Shown here: positions 8,308 to 17,698 of the stretch, one piece after another
Layout of the letters: every line of letters begins with the position of its first letter
Numbering within the stretch: position 1 is the stretch's first letter
Assembly: GCA_016209685.1 (NCBI GenBank)
Contig: JACQVQ010000008.1
Location: forward strand, 379,778 to 443,777
DNA: 64,000 nt
Origin: Planctomycetota bacterium
GTDB lineage: Bacteria > Planctomycetota > Brocadiia > Brocadiales > Bathyanammoxibiaceae
Reading direction: 5' to 3'
The notes under the pieces: generated by a model
What the model was told of the DNA's origin: nothing
Seen by the model: only the letters and a program-made list of their open reading frames with translations
Database searches by the model: none
Translations under genes and position numbers: made by a program

Positions 8308-10254
8308 ATGAGAAAGTTTAATCTCTTTTATCTAATTGATGGGGGAGATAGCTGGGGAGGGGCAGAGGCTAACATCCTTTCCGTAGCTAAACACATTAAT
8401 AAAGAGCGGTACAATGTGGAGATAGGCTGTCTGGTAGGGGGACAGGTGGTAGAAATCTTCAGGGGTAGCGGCCTCCCAGTAACCGTTATAAACATGAAGA
8501 ATAAATGGGACGTGGTAGCCGTTATCCATCTAGTACAACTCCTTAAGGAGAACAAGATAGACATCCTCCACACCTGTCTCTACACCTCCAATACCTTTGG
8601 CCGCATTGCCGCTATACTGGCCAGAACTCCCGTGTGCCTTGCATGGGAACAGAGCATCCCCTCCTACATTAAGACACTAAGGCATGTACAGGTAGATAAG
8701 GTCTTAAACAAATTCACCGATGCCATAGTTGCCGCCTCTTGTGCCGTCAAACGCTCCATAGTCGAGACAGAAAAGATAGGTGAAACAAAGATAAGGGTCG
8801 TTTATAATTGCGTGGAGACTTCTGCCTTTAACCCCAATTCCAATAATGTAAATAAAAGACATGAGCTTGGGCTGAGGCCGGAAGACAGGGTATTACCCTA
8901 TGTAGCCAACCTTGGCCCACGGAAGGGACACAGAGATTTTCTGCCTGCTATTAGAGAGGTTGTCAAGATTTTTCCAGACGTAAAATTTTTATTTGTGGGA
9001 GAAGGCCCTCTCCGTCAGGAGATTGAAAAAGACGTAGGACGCCTCGGTATAAAAGAAAATGTCCTGATGTGTGGTTTCAGGAGGGACGTCGCCGAAATAC
9101 TCAGCATTGCCGAATTTTATGTCCACCCTACCATTACAGAGGCCCTCGGGATAGCCATCCTGGAGGCCATGGTTATGGGCAAGGCGGTAGTGGCCTCAAG
9201 GGTAGACGGCGTACCTGAGGTGGTGGTGGAGGGGGAGACGGGCCTACTGGTAGAACCAAAAGACCCCGAAGCCATGGCAAGGGCAATAATGGAGCTCCTT
9301 GGGTCCCCCTCCAGGGCTAAAGAGATGGGGCAGAATGGGAGGCAGAGGGCCTTGAACTGTTTCAGTGCAGAAAGGAGCGCCAGGGAACTGGAGAAGATAT
9401 ACGAACCATTCATCCTGGCTAAAGTCCTCTTTGGAGGGGAACTTCAGGACGCAGAGGCCCAAAGACTGAGGGACTGCTGGGTGAAGGAATTTTTTGCTGA
9501 GCGGACTGGATTGAGGGAATATGGGTTCGCTGTCAACCCTTATTGGGCCTACGAGGAGAAGGTAAGACAACGGGCAGTCTTTGAACTGCTAAGACCAGCC
9601 CTGGGAGAAAGAATCTTGGAAGTTGGGTGCGGGGCGGGGAGGGACATGATACTGTTTTCTTCAAGGGGGGCAAGATATGTGGGCCTGGATTGTGACTACG
9701 AGATAGTCGGTGTAGCAAAAAAGAAGCTTGTTAAAGAAAAAGGCATTGGAACCCTTACTGTGGCAGACGCTACCAAACTACCCTTTAAGGACCGTAGCTT
9801 TGATAAGGTCTCCTGCTCAGAGGTACTGGAACACATACCAGAATACACAAAGACCCTGAAAGAGATTAACAGGGTACTGAAACCCGACGGAAAGGCCGCC
9901 TTTACTGTCCCTAATCGCCATAGCCTGAAGGGGATAATCAAGGGATATCACTCTTTTATAAATAGGGTCCTCAATAGGTGCGACTTGCACCCTTATGATG
10001 AGTGGAAGACCCAAGAGGAATTAAAATCCGCCCTCAGAGAAAATAATCTGGAGGTGCGGGAGGAAATAGGGGTAGATTTTACCCCACAGTTCTTTGAGTC
10101 TCCCTCTTTATGTAGGATGCTAATAAGGGTTGTTGGATTTGTGGAAGACAGAATTAGGTGGACCCTACCGGGATGCGGTAACATCCTGGCTATGATGGCG
10201 GTGAAGGGACCCATTAGGGATACCAGCAAGGCCCCGGGAGCTAAACATGCCTAA
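8308..10254 (+). CDS. GT4 glycosyltransferase fused to a SAM-dependent methyltransferase
   Basis: A 648-residue bifunctional protein. Residues 1-370 are a GT-B fold family 4 glycosyltransferase: N-terminal DGGDSWGGAEANIL, and a C-terminal E-x7-E segment EALGIAILEAMVMG around 277-290 with GVPEVV after it. Residues about 385-640 form a class I methyltransferase: motif I LEVGCGAGRD near residue 436, then DCDYE at the end of strand 2 and CSEVLEHIP near 505. It probably adds a sugar from an NDP donor and methylates the same glycan. The ATG at 8308 follows GAAGGG. It overlaps the next gene by 8 bp. Confidence 0.8.
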   Translation: MRKFNLFYLIDGGDSWGGAEANILSVAKHINKERYNVEIGCLVGGQVVEIFRGSGLPVTVINMKNKWDVVAVIHLVQLLKENKIDILHTCLYTSNTFGRIAAILARTPVCLAWEQSIPSYIKTLRHVQVDKVLNKFTDAIVAASCAVKRSIVETEKIGETKIRVVYNCVETSAFNPNSNNVNKRHELGLRPEDRVLPYVANLGPRKGHRDFLPAIREVVKIFPDVKFLFVGEGPLRQEIEKDVGRLGIKENVLMCGFRRDVAEILSIAEFYVHPTITEALGIAILEAMVMGKAVVASRVDGVPEVVVEGETGLLVEPKDPEAMARAIMELLGSPSRAKEMGQNGRQRALNCFSAERSARELEKIYEPFILAKVLFGGELQDAEAQRLRDCWVKEFFAERTGLREYGFAVNPYWAYEEKVRQRAVFELLRPALGERILEVGCGAGRDMILFSSRGARYVGLDCDYEIVGVAKKKLVKEKGIGTLTVADATKLPFKDRSFDKVSCSEVLEHIPEYTKTLKEINRVLKPDGKAAFTVPNRHSLKGIIKGYHSFINRVLNRCDLHPYDEWKTQEELKSALRENNLEVREEIGVDFTPQFFESPSLCRMLIRVVGFVEDRIRWTLPGCGNILAMMAVKGPIRDTSKAPGAKHA

Positions 10255-11080
10255 GGTCTCGGTCATCATACCTACACTGGACGGCTCCTGTGCCGGAAAC
10301 GTGGAAAGGCTCTTAGGAGATATAAAAAAGCAGACCTTTAAAGATTTGGAGGTCATATTAATTAAAGGGGTCAGGCCCAACGGCAGGGCAAGGAACGAGG
10401 GGGTGAAGAAGGCCAGGGGAGATTACCTGGTGTTTATGGACGATGATACAATACTGGGCCACGAGAGGGTTATTGAGAACCTGATTGCCCCCCTGGAGAG
10501 GGATGAAAAGATTGGCATGACGGGGGCCTCCCCCGTGTATCCCAAAGACCTCCCCTGGCTCCAGAGGACGTTTGCCCAGATAAGAGGGGGGGAGTTCCCC
10601 ATTGTGAAGGAAATAATAGATACTGATTATGCCCAACATGCCTGTTGTGCCTTACGGAAGGAGGTGTATGAGGAGGTGGGTTGGGAGAGTGAAGACCTGA
10701 TTACTGGCACAGACGACGACCTCCGCCAGAGGCTCCACAGGGTTGGTTACAGGGTGGTGATTGTCCCGGAGACATGGGTCTATCGTCTTATAGAGGCAGA
10801 CTTCTCTGCCATTATCAGGAAATCCTTCAAGACGGGCCTTGGCTCTGTCTATGCCTTGAAGGTGCACCCCGAAATCTTTGGTTACCCCAGGGTTAAACTG
10901 CTAAATTACCAGATAAAGACGGCCACAGGGGTGCTCCTTTACGAACTGGTAGCAAGCGTATTTAGAATACCAGTATACCTCTTGAGTCTCCGCCCCTTAC
11001 ATGCCCTATTAGGAACATCCTGGACGGCAGGCTTCCTCTACGGCTGGCTAAAATTTCCATGCAGGAGTTTAAACCCTTGA
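10247..11080 (+). CDS. GT2 family glycosyltransferase
   Basis: A 277-residue enzyme with the family 2 GT-A fold: VSVIIPTLDG at residues 4-13, a short NGRARNEGVKKARGDYL segment, and the metal-binding MDDDT near 64-68. An acceptor-side GTDDDLRQRL motif follows around 156-165. A hydrophobic C-terminal stretch (about 225-260) suggests membrane association. The start ATG lies inside the end of the upstream fusion gene, so the two are likely co-translated. Donor and acceptor sugars are unknown. Confidence 0.8.
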   Translation: MPKVSVIIPTLDGSCAGNVERLLGDIKKQTFKDLEVILIKGVRPNGRARNEGVKKARGDYLVFMDDDTILGHERVIENLIAPLERDEKIGMTGASPVYPKDLPWLQRTFAQIRGGEFPIVKEIIDTDYAQHACCALRKEVYEEVGWESEDLITGTDDDLRQRLHRVGYRVVIVPETWVYRLIEADFSAIIRKSFKTGLGSVYALKVHPEIFGYPRVKLLNYQIKTATGVLLYELVASVFRIPVYLLSLRPLHALLGTSWTAGFLYGWLKFPCRSLNP

Positions 11081-11104
11081 ACCCTTAAACTTTTAAACCT
11101 TAAT
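11075..11104. repeat. Short iterated CCCTTGAACCCTTAAAC tract
   Basis: Degenerate tandem units (CCCTTGAA, CCCTTAAAC, TTTTAAACC) cover the gap between two glycosyltransferase genes and overlap the stop of the first. A closely similar tract is at 55717-55808. Confidence 0.6.
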
Positions 11105-11114
11105 CTTTTATGGT

Positions 11115-12272
11115 ATGGCCCTTTTAATCTTCACAGACAATTATCCGCCCCAGTCGGGAGGAATAGGTACCTATGCCGATGGACTGGCCAGAAATCTCTA
11201 TGAGGAAGGCATAGAGGTAATAGTGTTTGCCCCCGGAATCAAGGGCGATAGGGAGTGGGATTTAAGGGAGAAATTTATCACTTATAGACTGGTCGCAAAG
11301 AGACCAGTTTTTGAATTCCATGCCCTCCTAATGCTGTTTTATCTGACACTTCGTGGTCGTGTGGACAGGGTCTTGTGCATGACCTGGTATCCCTGTGGTA
11401 GCCTGGCAATACTGACGAATTTTTTATTCAATGTGCCCTATTATGTTGTCGTCCATGGGGGTGAATTGCTGGAGTCCGAGGGTGGCCTGTTGGACAGGCT
11501 AATATACGGGTGGATCCTCAGGCCATTAAAAAGGCTTGTCCTGGGGAGGGCATCCATCCTTTTTACCAATAGTAATTATACAAAGAGGTTGCCGATGGCT
11601 TTGGGTGTGGATGAGAAGAAGATTGTCTTAGTACCGGGGGGGACAGACCCTGAGAAATTCCATCCCGTGAGTAATAGAGGGGAGACAGCACGGAGATACG
11701 GACTAGAGGGCAAGAAGGTATTGCTCACGGTCGCACGTCTGGAACCCCATAAGGGGTTGGACACAGTTATTAGTCTAATGCCAGAACTAGTCAAAAAGAT
11801 ACCCAACCTGGTCTATGTTGTGGTGGGGACAGGCCGTCAGGAGGCTACTCTAAAGGATATGGTCGGTCGATTAAATCTTGAGGGTCGGGTCCTCTTTATT
11901 GGATTTAGGCCTGGAGAGGAACTTCCTGGACTCTATAGTGTCTGTGATGTATTTGTGATGGTAAGCAAGGAACTCCCTTCTGAGTTTGAGGGTTTTGGTG
12001 TTGCATTCCTTGAGGCTAACGCCTGCGGTAAGCCTGTGATAGGGGGGAGGTCTGGCGGCATCCCGGAGGCAGTAGTCCATGGAGAGACGGGTCTGCTTGC
12101 TGACCCTAATAACCCGCAAGAGATATTTGAGGCCATAGTCAGGTTACTTACAGATGATTTCTACGCAAAGAGGCTGGGCGAGAGGGGGAGGCAGAGGGTG
12201 GTGGAGGAATTCAATTGGAGGGCCACTGCCCGAAGGGTAAAAAATACTATATATACTACTAGAAAAGGATAA
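11115..12272 (+). CDS. GT4 family glycosyltransferase
   Basis: A 385-residue retaining GT-B glycosyltransferase. The N-terminus FTDNYPPQSGGIGTYADGLA is the acceptor-side signature of the family. The C-terminal donor domain carries EFEGFGVAFLEANACGKPVI (about 289-308, E-x7-E) followed by GGIPEAV. It probably adds hexose or mannose to the growing lipid-linked repeat unit at the inner face of the membrane. It is followed after 4 bp by the cytidylyltransferase gene, so the two are probably one transcript. Confidence 0.8.
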   Translation: MALLIFTDNYPPQSGGIGTYADGLARNLYEEGIEVIVFAPGIKGDREWDLREKFITYRLVAKRPVFEFHALLMLFYLTLRGRVDRVLCMTWYPCGSLAILTNFLFNVPYYVVVHGGELLESEGGLLDRLIYGWILRPLKRLVLGRASILFTNSNYTKRLPMALGVDEKKIVLVPGGTDPEKFHPVSNRGETARRYGLEGKKVLLTVARLEPHKGLDTVISLMPELVKKIPNLVYVVVGTGRQEATLKDMVGRLNLEGRVLFIGFRPGEELPGLYSVCDVFVMVSKELPSEFEGFGVAFLEANACGKPVIGGRSGGIPEAVVHGETGLLADPNNPQEIFEAIVRLLTDDFYAKRLGERGRQRVVEEFNWRATARRVKNTIYTTRKG

Positions 12273-12276
12273 CGGT

Positions 12277-12702
12277 ATGGACCTGCAAAAAAAGGAAATC
12301 ATAGTGGCCACCAGCGGCGGGTTTGACCCAGTCCACGTAGGGCATATCCGATTGTTTAGAGAGGCTAAAACCCTGGGGGATAAGTTGGTGGTGATACTCA
12401 ATTCAGACGACTTCTTGCTAAAGAAAAAAGGGTACGTCTTTATGCCGTTTAATGAACGTAAAGAAATCCTGGAATCTATAAAATACATAGATGAGGTCGT
12501 ATCATCCATAGATACAGACCATACTGTAAGCAAGACCCTAGAAAAACTCAGGCCGGACATCTTTGCCAAGGGTGGAGATAGGAACGAATCCAATACCCCA
12601 GAGTTGACTATATGCAGAGAGTTAAACATACGAGTTATGTTCAACGTGGGTGGGGGAAAGGTGCAATCCAGTTCCTGGTTGGTCAGGCGCAATTCCCAAT
12701 GA
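12277..12702 (+). CDS. Cytidylyltransferase-like nucleotidyltransferase (RfaE/TagD type)
   Basis: A 141-residue single-domain protein of the HxGH superfamily. GGFDPVHVGHIRL at residues 14-26 contains the nucleotide-binding HVGH. MPFNERKEIL and KGGDRNE follow in the family order, and SSSWLV near the C-terminus replaces the usual ISSTxI. Relatives make CDP-glycerol, ADP-heptose or CDP-ribitol precursors. In this glycosyltransferase cluster it probably activates a precursor for the polymer. Its TGA overlaps the ATG of the next gene (ATGA). Confidence 0.8.
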   Translation: MDLQKKEIIVATSGGFDPVHVGHIRLFREAKTLGDKLVVILNSDDFLLKKKGYVFMPFNERKEILESIKYIDEVVSSIDTDHTVSKTLEKLRPDIFAKGGDRNESNTPELTICRELNIRVMFNVGGGKVQSSSWLVRRNSQ

Positions 12703-14429
12703 ATCCAAAACGAATTACCAGATTAATCCTTATCTCCCTCTTTATATTAAGCGTTGTTGTCAGACTGCCCAACCTCAACAGACCAATAAGCAGGCATCAT
12801 GAATATGGGACTGCCGGCGTCTTAATACATCCACAAATCTGGTATGAGGAAGGGGGGCTAAAACACAGGTTTTGCCTTATTACGACTTATGACAATAAGG
12901 CAGATAAGAACATTAATAATGAGAGCACTATCAGTGATTCCGGGGGAAATTATTACTACACGTCTTTTCCACCGTTTGCCATCATGTTCCCTTATTTCGT
13001 ATTCAGTGTATTTAATATCTACCCCGATGTCCTACCACTAGAAGTACTCAATCTCGTCTTACACTTTATCTGCTGCCTCTTTATCTTTCAGATTATCTCT
13101 TTACTAACGAAGAGGTATTATGTTGATAGGCTAAATGTACCAGCCCTGATTGGTTTTACGGTATACCTGTTTTCCCCGGCGACATTGTGGTCTCATGCAA
13201 ATCTTTACGGGCACGGCATATTTGTACAATCTCTTTTTATAATTGGAATATATATCTTTCTGAGACTCATTGTCAGCGAAGGCCAAAGACTGATTTATTA
13301 TGCCCTGCTAGGGCTTATTAATCTCTTTATGATTTACACTGAATGGTTAGGGGTCTTTTTTGCCTTCTCGGTCTTCATTTATGCCCTGGTTAAGATGAGG
13401 GGACAAGAGGCGAGGATGGTTTTATGTATTATTACTATCACCTCAGTAGCAGCCCTGGCCTTAATAACATGGCAATATTCGCAAATAGCCGGTCTTGGCC
13501 CCCTCATGGAAACATGGAAGGGACGGTATTTAGCCAGGAGCAGCGTGAAGCTACAAGTATTCCGCTTAAGTTTAGAATATCTGCCTAGCGAGGTGGAATT
13601 TCCGCAACCCGTCGGAGATAAAATACGTTACGATGCGGATAATGGAACATTGGCGTTTAAAGGCCCTATGTCCAGAGAAGAGAGGTCACAACTATTAAGA
13701 TTATCCTCGGACGATTTGTATAAAAAGGCAATAGAAGAAATCTTCCGTCAGTCCCAGTATATTACCAGTTACAATTATCTTGGTTCATGGAAGAACCTGG
13801 CGTCTAACTATATCGTAGGTTATTTGCCGTTTTTAGTCTTTTTATTTACAATTGCCCTGGTAAATTTTGTCTTATTTAAGGGGCGTCTTATGGATATGTT
13901 TTATAATGATAAAATGGCAGTCACTGCCTTATACCTCTGTATAGTTCCGGTAGCCTTGCATAATCTGGCATTCTTTAATTTTAATGTCGTACACGATCAC
14001 TCTGCCGTAAAGAGTGGGGTTTTAATTGCTATCTTAACGGCCCTATTTTATCACAGATTTATTTTAGACGAGAATAAGCCAATAAGAGAGGGGGTCTTAA
14101 GACTGATTTTCTATTTAATGGTCCTGGGTTCTATATTGCAGTATCTGGTGATAAACTGTCATTATCTGAAAGGCCACGACCATTACAAGAGGATTGGGGA
14201 GGGGATAGCAAGGGTAGCAAAGAGAGAGGAGACGGTATTTATTAAAGCAAACTTCCTTTACTCCGTTCCAGAGCCAATAGCATTTTATGCCCATAGGAAT
14301 ATTGCATTATGGGGCGGCGAGGCAAAGGCTAAAGAGTTATTGAGACTCAATGATGTTGAACGTGGAGTGATATTTGTTCTTAATGGGGACAATAGCGGAA
14401 TAGCAAAAACGGCCTATGTTAACAAGTAG
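12699..14429 (+). CDS. GT-C type membrane glycosyltransferase-like protein
   Basis: A 576-residue integral membrane protein with about ten helices. Near the N-terminus VVRLPNLNRPISRHHEY places an acidic/histidine pair in the first periplasmic loop, the usual catalytic place in GT-C enzymes (PMT/ArnT-like) that use lipid-linked sugars. The chosen ATG gives a 4-bp ATGA overlap with the gene upstream; the frame is open from 12612. The last base of its TAG stop is the first base of an inserted MITE copy, so the original C-terminus may have been altered. Confidence 0.65.
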   Translation: MNPKRITRLILISLFILSVVVRLPNLNRPISRHHEYGTAGVLIHPQIWYEEGGLKHRFCLITTYDNKADKNINNESTISDSGGNYYYTSFPPFAIMFPYFVFSVFNIYPDVLPLEVLNLVLHFICCLFIFQIISLLTKRYYVDRLNVPALIGFTVYLFSPATLWSHANLYGHGIFVQSLFIIGIYIFLRLIVSEGQRLIYYALLGLINLFMIYTEWLGVFFAFSVFIYALVKMRGQEARMVLCIITITSVAALALITWQYSQIAGLGPLMETWKGRYLARSSVKLQVFRLSLEYLPSEVEFPQPVGDKIRYDADNGTLAFKGPMSREERSQLLRLSSDDLYKKAIEEIFRQSQYITSYNYLGSWKNLASNYIVGYLPFLVFLFTIALVNFVLFKGRLMDMFYNDKMAVTALYLCIVPVALHNLAFFNFNVVHDHSAVKSGVLIAILTALFYHRFILDENKPIREGVLRLIFYLMVLGSILQYLVINCHYLKGHDHYKRIGEGIARVAKREETVFIKANFLYSVPEPIAFYAHRNIALWGGEAKAKELLRLNDVERGVIFVLNGDNSGIAKTAYVNK

Positions 14430-14564
14430 AGGTCTCTGAAAAACTCCACTCGCTCGTCATTCTGAGGGAGCGGAGCGACCGAAGAATCTATTAAAGGACC
14501 AGATTCTTCGCTTCGCTCAGAATGACAGGTAGCGATGGTGCGACTTTTTTAGAACTCTCAAGTA
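14424..14564. mobile_element. MITE-like element, copy C, with 5-bp target duplication AAGTA
   Basis: The element spans 14429-14559 (GAGGTCTCTGAAAAA ... TTTTTTAGAACTCTC). Perfect AAGTA repeats flank it (14424-14428 and 14560-14564). The TAG stop of the upstream gene straddles the insertion point. Confidence 0.85.
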
Positions 14565-14600
14565 GTATGCCATATTATTCCTGATTTTAGAGGGCTAAGA

Positions 14601-16757
14601 GTGCGTATCTCAGTCATCATCCCGACCAAAAATAGAAGAGAGGACTTGTTGATTACGCTTCGTACTATAATCCAACAGTCCCGTCTTCCGGAAGAGATAA
14701 TCATTATTGACCAAAGCCAGAAAAACTGTGAAGAAGAAATACTTGGGTTATTCAGGGGCAATGGCAGCAAATTAGATTTAATATATGTCTGGGACAGAGA
14801 TATAACCAGCCTTGTGGAGGCCAGGACAACAGGCTTTAACAAGAGTAAGTGCGAGATTGTCTTCTTCCTGGACGACGACATTACACTGGAGAAAGATTGT
14901 ATCAAAAACCTCTTACAATCTTACGATGCAAACCCACAACTTGGAGGGATAGGGGGTGTAGATACAAGCATGGGGAATAGGAATCCCCTCTGGTTACTAG
15001 GAAAGAGCCTATTTACATGCGGCCCCTTTTCACTAAAGAAGGGAGGCTGGTTCTTTACCGGCTGGATGGCCCATTACTTCCACAGTAGATTAACTGCACC
15101 CTATCCCTCCATGTGGCTCATTGGGGCAATGATGAGTTTTAAAAGGCATGTAGTGGAAGAGATAGGTTTTGATAAACAACTAGTAGGACATGTCTTTATG
15201 GATGATATAGACTTCACCTTCAGGGCCTCCAAAAAATATCCCCTGGCAATTGACCCAAAGGTGAAGGGATACCACAGGGGAGGGATGGTTGCCCTCTACA
15301 ATATGAGGGGAGATCATGAAAGGAGGGTCTCTGGCGAATGGTACTTTTTCGGTAAGAACATTGAAAAGACCCTGCCAAATATCCTCTTTTTTGCCTGGAG
15401 GCTGCTCGGAAGTTTATTAGTATCGCTAGCGGTCTCCCTCCGCCACAACACTGTAGACCCAATCAGGGGCTTTTTAACAGGGATGGAAAACGGTACTATA
15501 CTTTACAGAAGATTCTCCAGAAGGACTACGAACAACAAAAAAGGGCCGTCTAGTAAAGAACTAGACAGGGAGACACCCATCAGGGTACTACAAATCATAA
15601 CCCGACTCATCCCCGGAGGTGCGGCAGACATCACCCTTAATCTATGCCGTGGCTTGAAGGAAAAAGGTCTCCAGGTAGAACTGGCAGGTCTCCTGGATCC
15701 AAAGATGGCCGAAACAGTCCGCAAGACAGGCATCCCTCTGCACCACATCCCGGAGTTCAGGAGGGAGGTCAGCCCCCTATATGATTCCTGGGCCCTCTTG
15801 AGACTCTACAGGCTTATCAACAGGGGTGGCTACCAGATAGTCCATACCCACACCTCAAAGGCAGGCATACTGGGACGATTGGCCGCAAGGCTTGCCCACA
15901 CCCCCGTAATCCTACATACACCCCACGGCAGCATCTTTCACCCTACATTTTTCAGCCCCTCCAAACAGCGGTTTTTTACCTTAATAGAGAGGCTTGCTAC
16001 GCCATGGACAGATAGGCTTGTACCTTACAGCCAAAGTGAAGTCAGAGATTATCTGAACTGCAGAATTGCCCCCCCCAAGAAATATTCTGTGGTCCCAGCC
16101 GCCTTTGACCTTGACAGGTTCAACCCACAAAAGGTCAACATAGCAGAAAAGAAACGAGAACTGGGCCTGCCTGAGGACTCCTTCGTAATAGGTATGATCG
16201 CCCGGCTAAGCCCAGAAAAAGGACACTCTGCGGCCCTGGAGGCCTTCCAGAAGGTACACAAAGAGATTCCCAATGCCCTCCTCCTGATGGTAGGTGACGG
16301 AGAATTGAGAGAAGAGATTTACCAGAGGGTTACCAGGATGGGTCTAGAGAATAGGGTGATAATGACAGGCTACAGGGGGGATATACCTGAGATTACCCCC
16401 ATACTTGACGTATCTTTCGTCCCTTCCCTATGGGACTGCAGCCCCCGCTCCATACTGGAGGCGATGGTCTGCATGGTCCCTGTTATTGCTACTGCCGTAG
16501 GAGGCATACCAGAGATAATAACCAACGAAGAGACGGGTCTCCTCGCCCCCTCAGAGGATACAGAAGCCATGGCCCAGTGTATCCTCCGCCTGTACAGGGA
16601 TAAAGGACTGAGGAAGCGTTTATCTGCCAGGGCCGCCGAAGAGGTTCAAGAACTCTTCGGCCCATCCCAGACCATAGAAAGGATGATACAATTATACTGG
16701 GAACTTCTTGCCGAAAAAGGATTTTCTGGAGTAACCCCGCAGACCCATGCTTGTTAA
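14601..16757 (+). CDS. Two-domain glycosyltransferase: GT2 fused to GT4
   Basis: A 718-residue protein from a GTG start. Residues 1-300 are a GT2 domain: RISVIIPTKNRREDLL at 2-17, FFLDDDITLE near 90, and MDDIDFTFRASKK near 200. A linker with a hydrophobic stretch (about 265-285) suggests membrane attachment. Residues about 325-710 are a GT4 domain starting RVLQIITRLIPGGAAD, with HTHTSKAGILGRLAAR, and PRSILEAMVCM followed by GGIPEII near the C-terminus. A bifunctional enzyme would add two sugars in succession. Its end overlaps the next methyltransferase by 11 bp. Confidence 0.8.
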   Translation: MRISVIIPTKNRREDLLITLRTIIQQSRLPEEIIIIDQSQKNCEEEILGLFRGNGSKLDLIYVWDRDITSLVEARTTGFNKSKCEIVFFLDDDITLEKDCIKNLLQSYDANPQLGGIGGVDTSMGNRNPLWLLGKSLFTCGPFSLKKGGWFFTGWMAHYFHSRLTAPYPSMWLIGAMMSFKRHVVEEIGFDKQLVGHVFMDDIDFTFRASKKYPLAIDPKVKGYHRGGMVALYNMRGDHERRVSGEWYFFGKNIEKTLPNILFFAWRLLGSLLVSLAVSLRHNTVDPIRGFLTGMENGTILYRRFSRRTTNNKKGPSSKELDRETPIRVLQIITRLIPGGAADITLNLCRGLKEKGLQVELAGLLDPKMAETVRKTGIPLHHIPEFRREVSPLYDSWALLRLYRLINRGGYQIVHTHTSKAGILGRLAARLAHTPVILHTPHGSIFHPTFFSPSKQRFFTLIERLATPWTDRLVPYSQSEVRDYLNCRIAPPKKYSVVPAAFDLDRFNPQKVNIAEKKRELGLPEDSFVIGMIARLSPEKGHSAALEAFQKVHKEIPNALLLMVGDGELREEIYQRVTRMGLENRVIMTGYRGDIPEITPILDVSFVPSLWDCSPRSILEAMVCMVPVIATAVGGIPEIITNEETGLLAPSEDTEAMAQCILRLYRDKGLRKRLSARAAEEVQELFGPSQTIERMIQLYWELLAEKGFSGVTPQTHAC

Positions 16758-17637
16758 GACCCGGTGCAATTTTTGTAATACTGATGGCTCTGTTGTACTT
16801 GCCAGTATAAAGGTCCCTCACATCACAGAACCCTCTTTCCTGGTAAGGTGCAACGGGTGTGGACTGGCCTACATGAACCCCAGTTGCACCATTGAAGAAG
16901 AAAAGGAGTTTTACGCCCACGATTACTGTAAGGTTGCAGAAGAGAGGCACTGGCATGAGAACAGGTTCCCCTATTTTGAGCAGGCCTTTCAGCGTATAGG
17001 GGACTCTTTTCAGACTGGCAGGTTATTAGACGTGGGGTGCGGTAAGGGTTATTTTCTGGAGATGGCCCGGAAGAGGGGGTGGAGGGTCTACGGGGTTGAC
17101 CCTTCCCAGGAGGCCGTCCTTTTTGCCAGGAACTCTTTAGGGTTAGAGGCCTTTGCGGGTGAACTCAAGGATGCCCATCTGGAATCCGAATCTTTTGAGG
17201 TGATTACTGCCTGGAACGTACTGGACCATATGTACGACCCCTGGGGGGATATACAGGAGATGTCCAGAATCCTCAAGAGGGGTGGACTCCTGGGGCTGAG
17301 GGTACTTAATCTTGATTTCCATTTCTTTCTTTATCACCTCTCTAACGTCCTGGGTGTCATTTCAGTGGGGAGACTTAACCTGTCTCCCCTTGTGGGTTTC
17401 CACCCACGCATGTTCTCCTCACGGTGCATAAAGAAGTGGCTGGAGAGGGCGGGGTTTGTGGATATTCAGGTGGGGAATTCTGCCCTTGTCCCAGGGACCA
17501 CCTCGGCAGTGGTGGGAAGGGTTACGGAACAATTTTTACGGAAGCTTACCTATCTCCTGGTAGAGTCTTGCTACTACCTCTCCTTACGTGCGCTGGTGGT
17601 AGGACCCTCGTTAATGATTTTTGCAAGGAAACCATGA
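16747..17637 (+). CDS. Zn-ribbon SAM-dependent methyltransferase, tandem copy 1
   Basis: A 296-residue class I methyltransferase with an N-terminal zinc ribbon (C7, C10, C35, C38). SAM motif I, LLDVGCGKGYF, lies at about 93-103, followed by VYGVDPS and a WNVLDH segment. This architecture is common in C- or O-methyltransferases of sugar-nucleotide and polysaccharide loci. The next gene is a clear paralogue with the same cysteine spacing. It ends just upstream of a palindromic repeat. Confidence 0.8.
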   Translation: MLVKTRCNFCNTDGSVVLASIKVPHITEPSFLVRCNGCGLAYMNPSCTIEEEKEFYAHDYCKVAEERHWHENRFPYFEQAFQRIGDSFQTGRLLDVGCGKGYFLEMARKRGWRVYGVDPSQEAVLFARNSLGLEAFAGELKDAHLESESFEVITAWNVLDHMYDPWGDIQEMSRILKRGGLLGLRVLNLDFHFFLYHLSNVLGVISVGRLNLSPLVGFHPRMFSSRCIKKWLERAGFVDIQVGNSALVPGTTSAVVGRVTEQFLRKLTYLLVESCYYLSLRALVVGPSLMIFARKP

Positions 17638-17655
17638 CCTTTGGAGACTTTGTAA

Positions 17656-17683
17656 GTAGGGGCACGTTGCAACGTGCCCCTAC
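17656..17683. repeat. GTAGGGGC-type palindrome between tandem methyltransferases
   Basis: A perfect 28-bp inverted repeat with the same sequence as the copy at 1747-1774. It separates the two paralogous genes. Confidence 0.9.
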
Positions 17684-17698
17684 CGGCTCACGCACTAG

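Noticed and set aside
12612-12698. Longer N-terminus of the GT-C membrane protein
   Set aside because: It overlaps the cytidylyltransferase gene completely and does not look like a signal or membrane segment; the ATGA overlap at 12699 is the better start.
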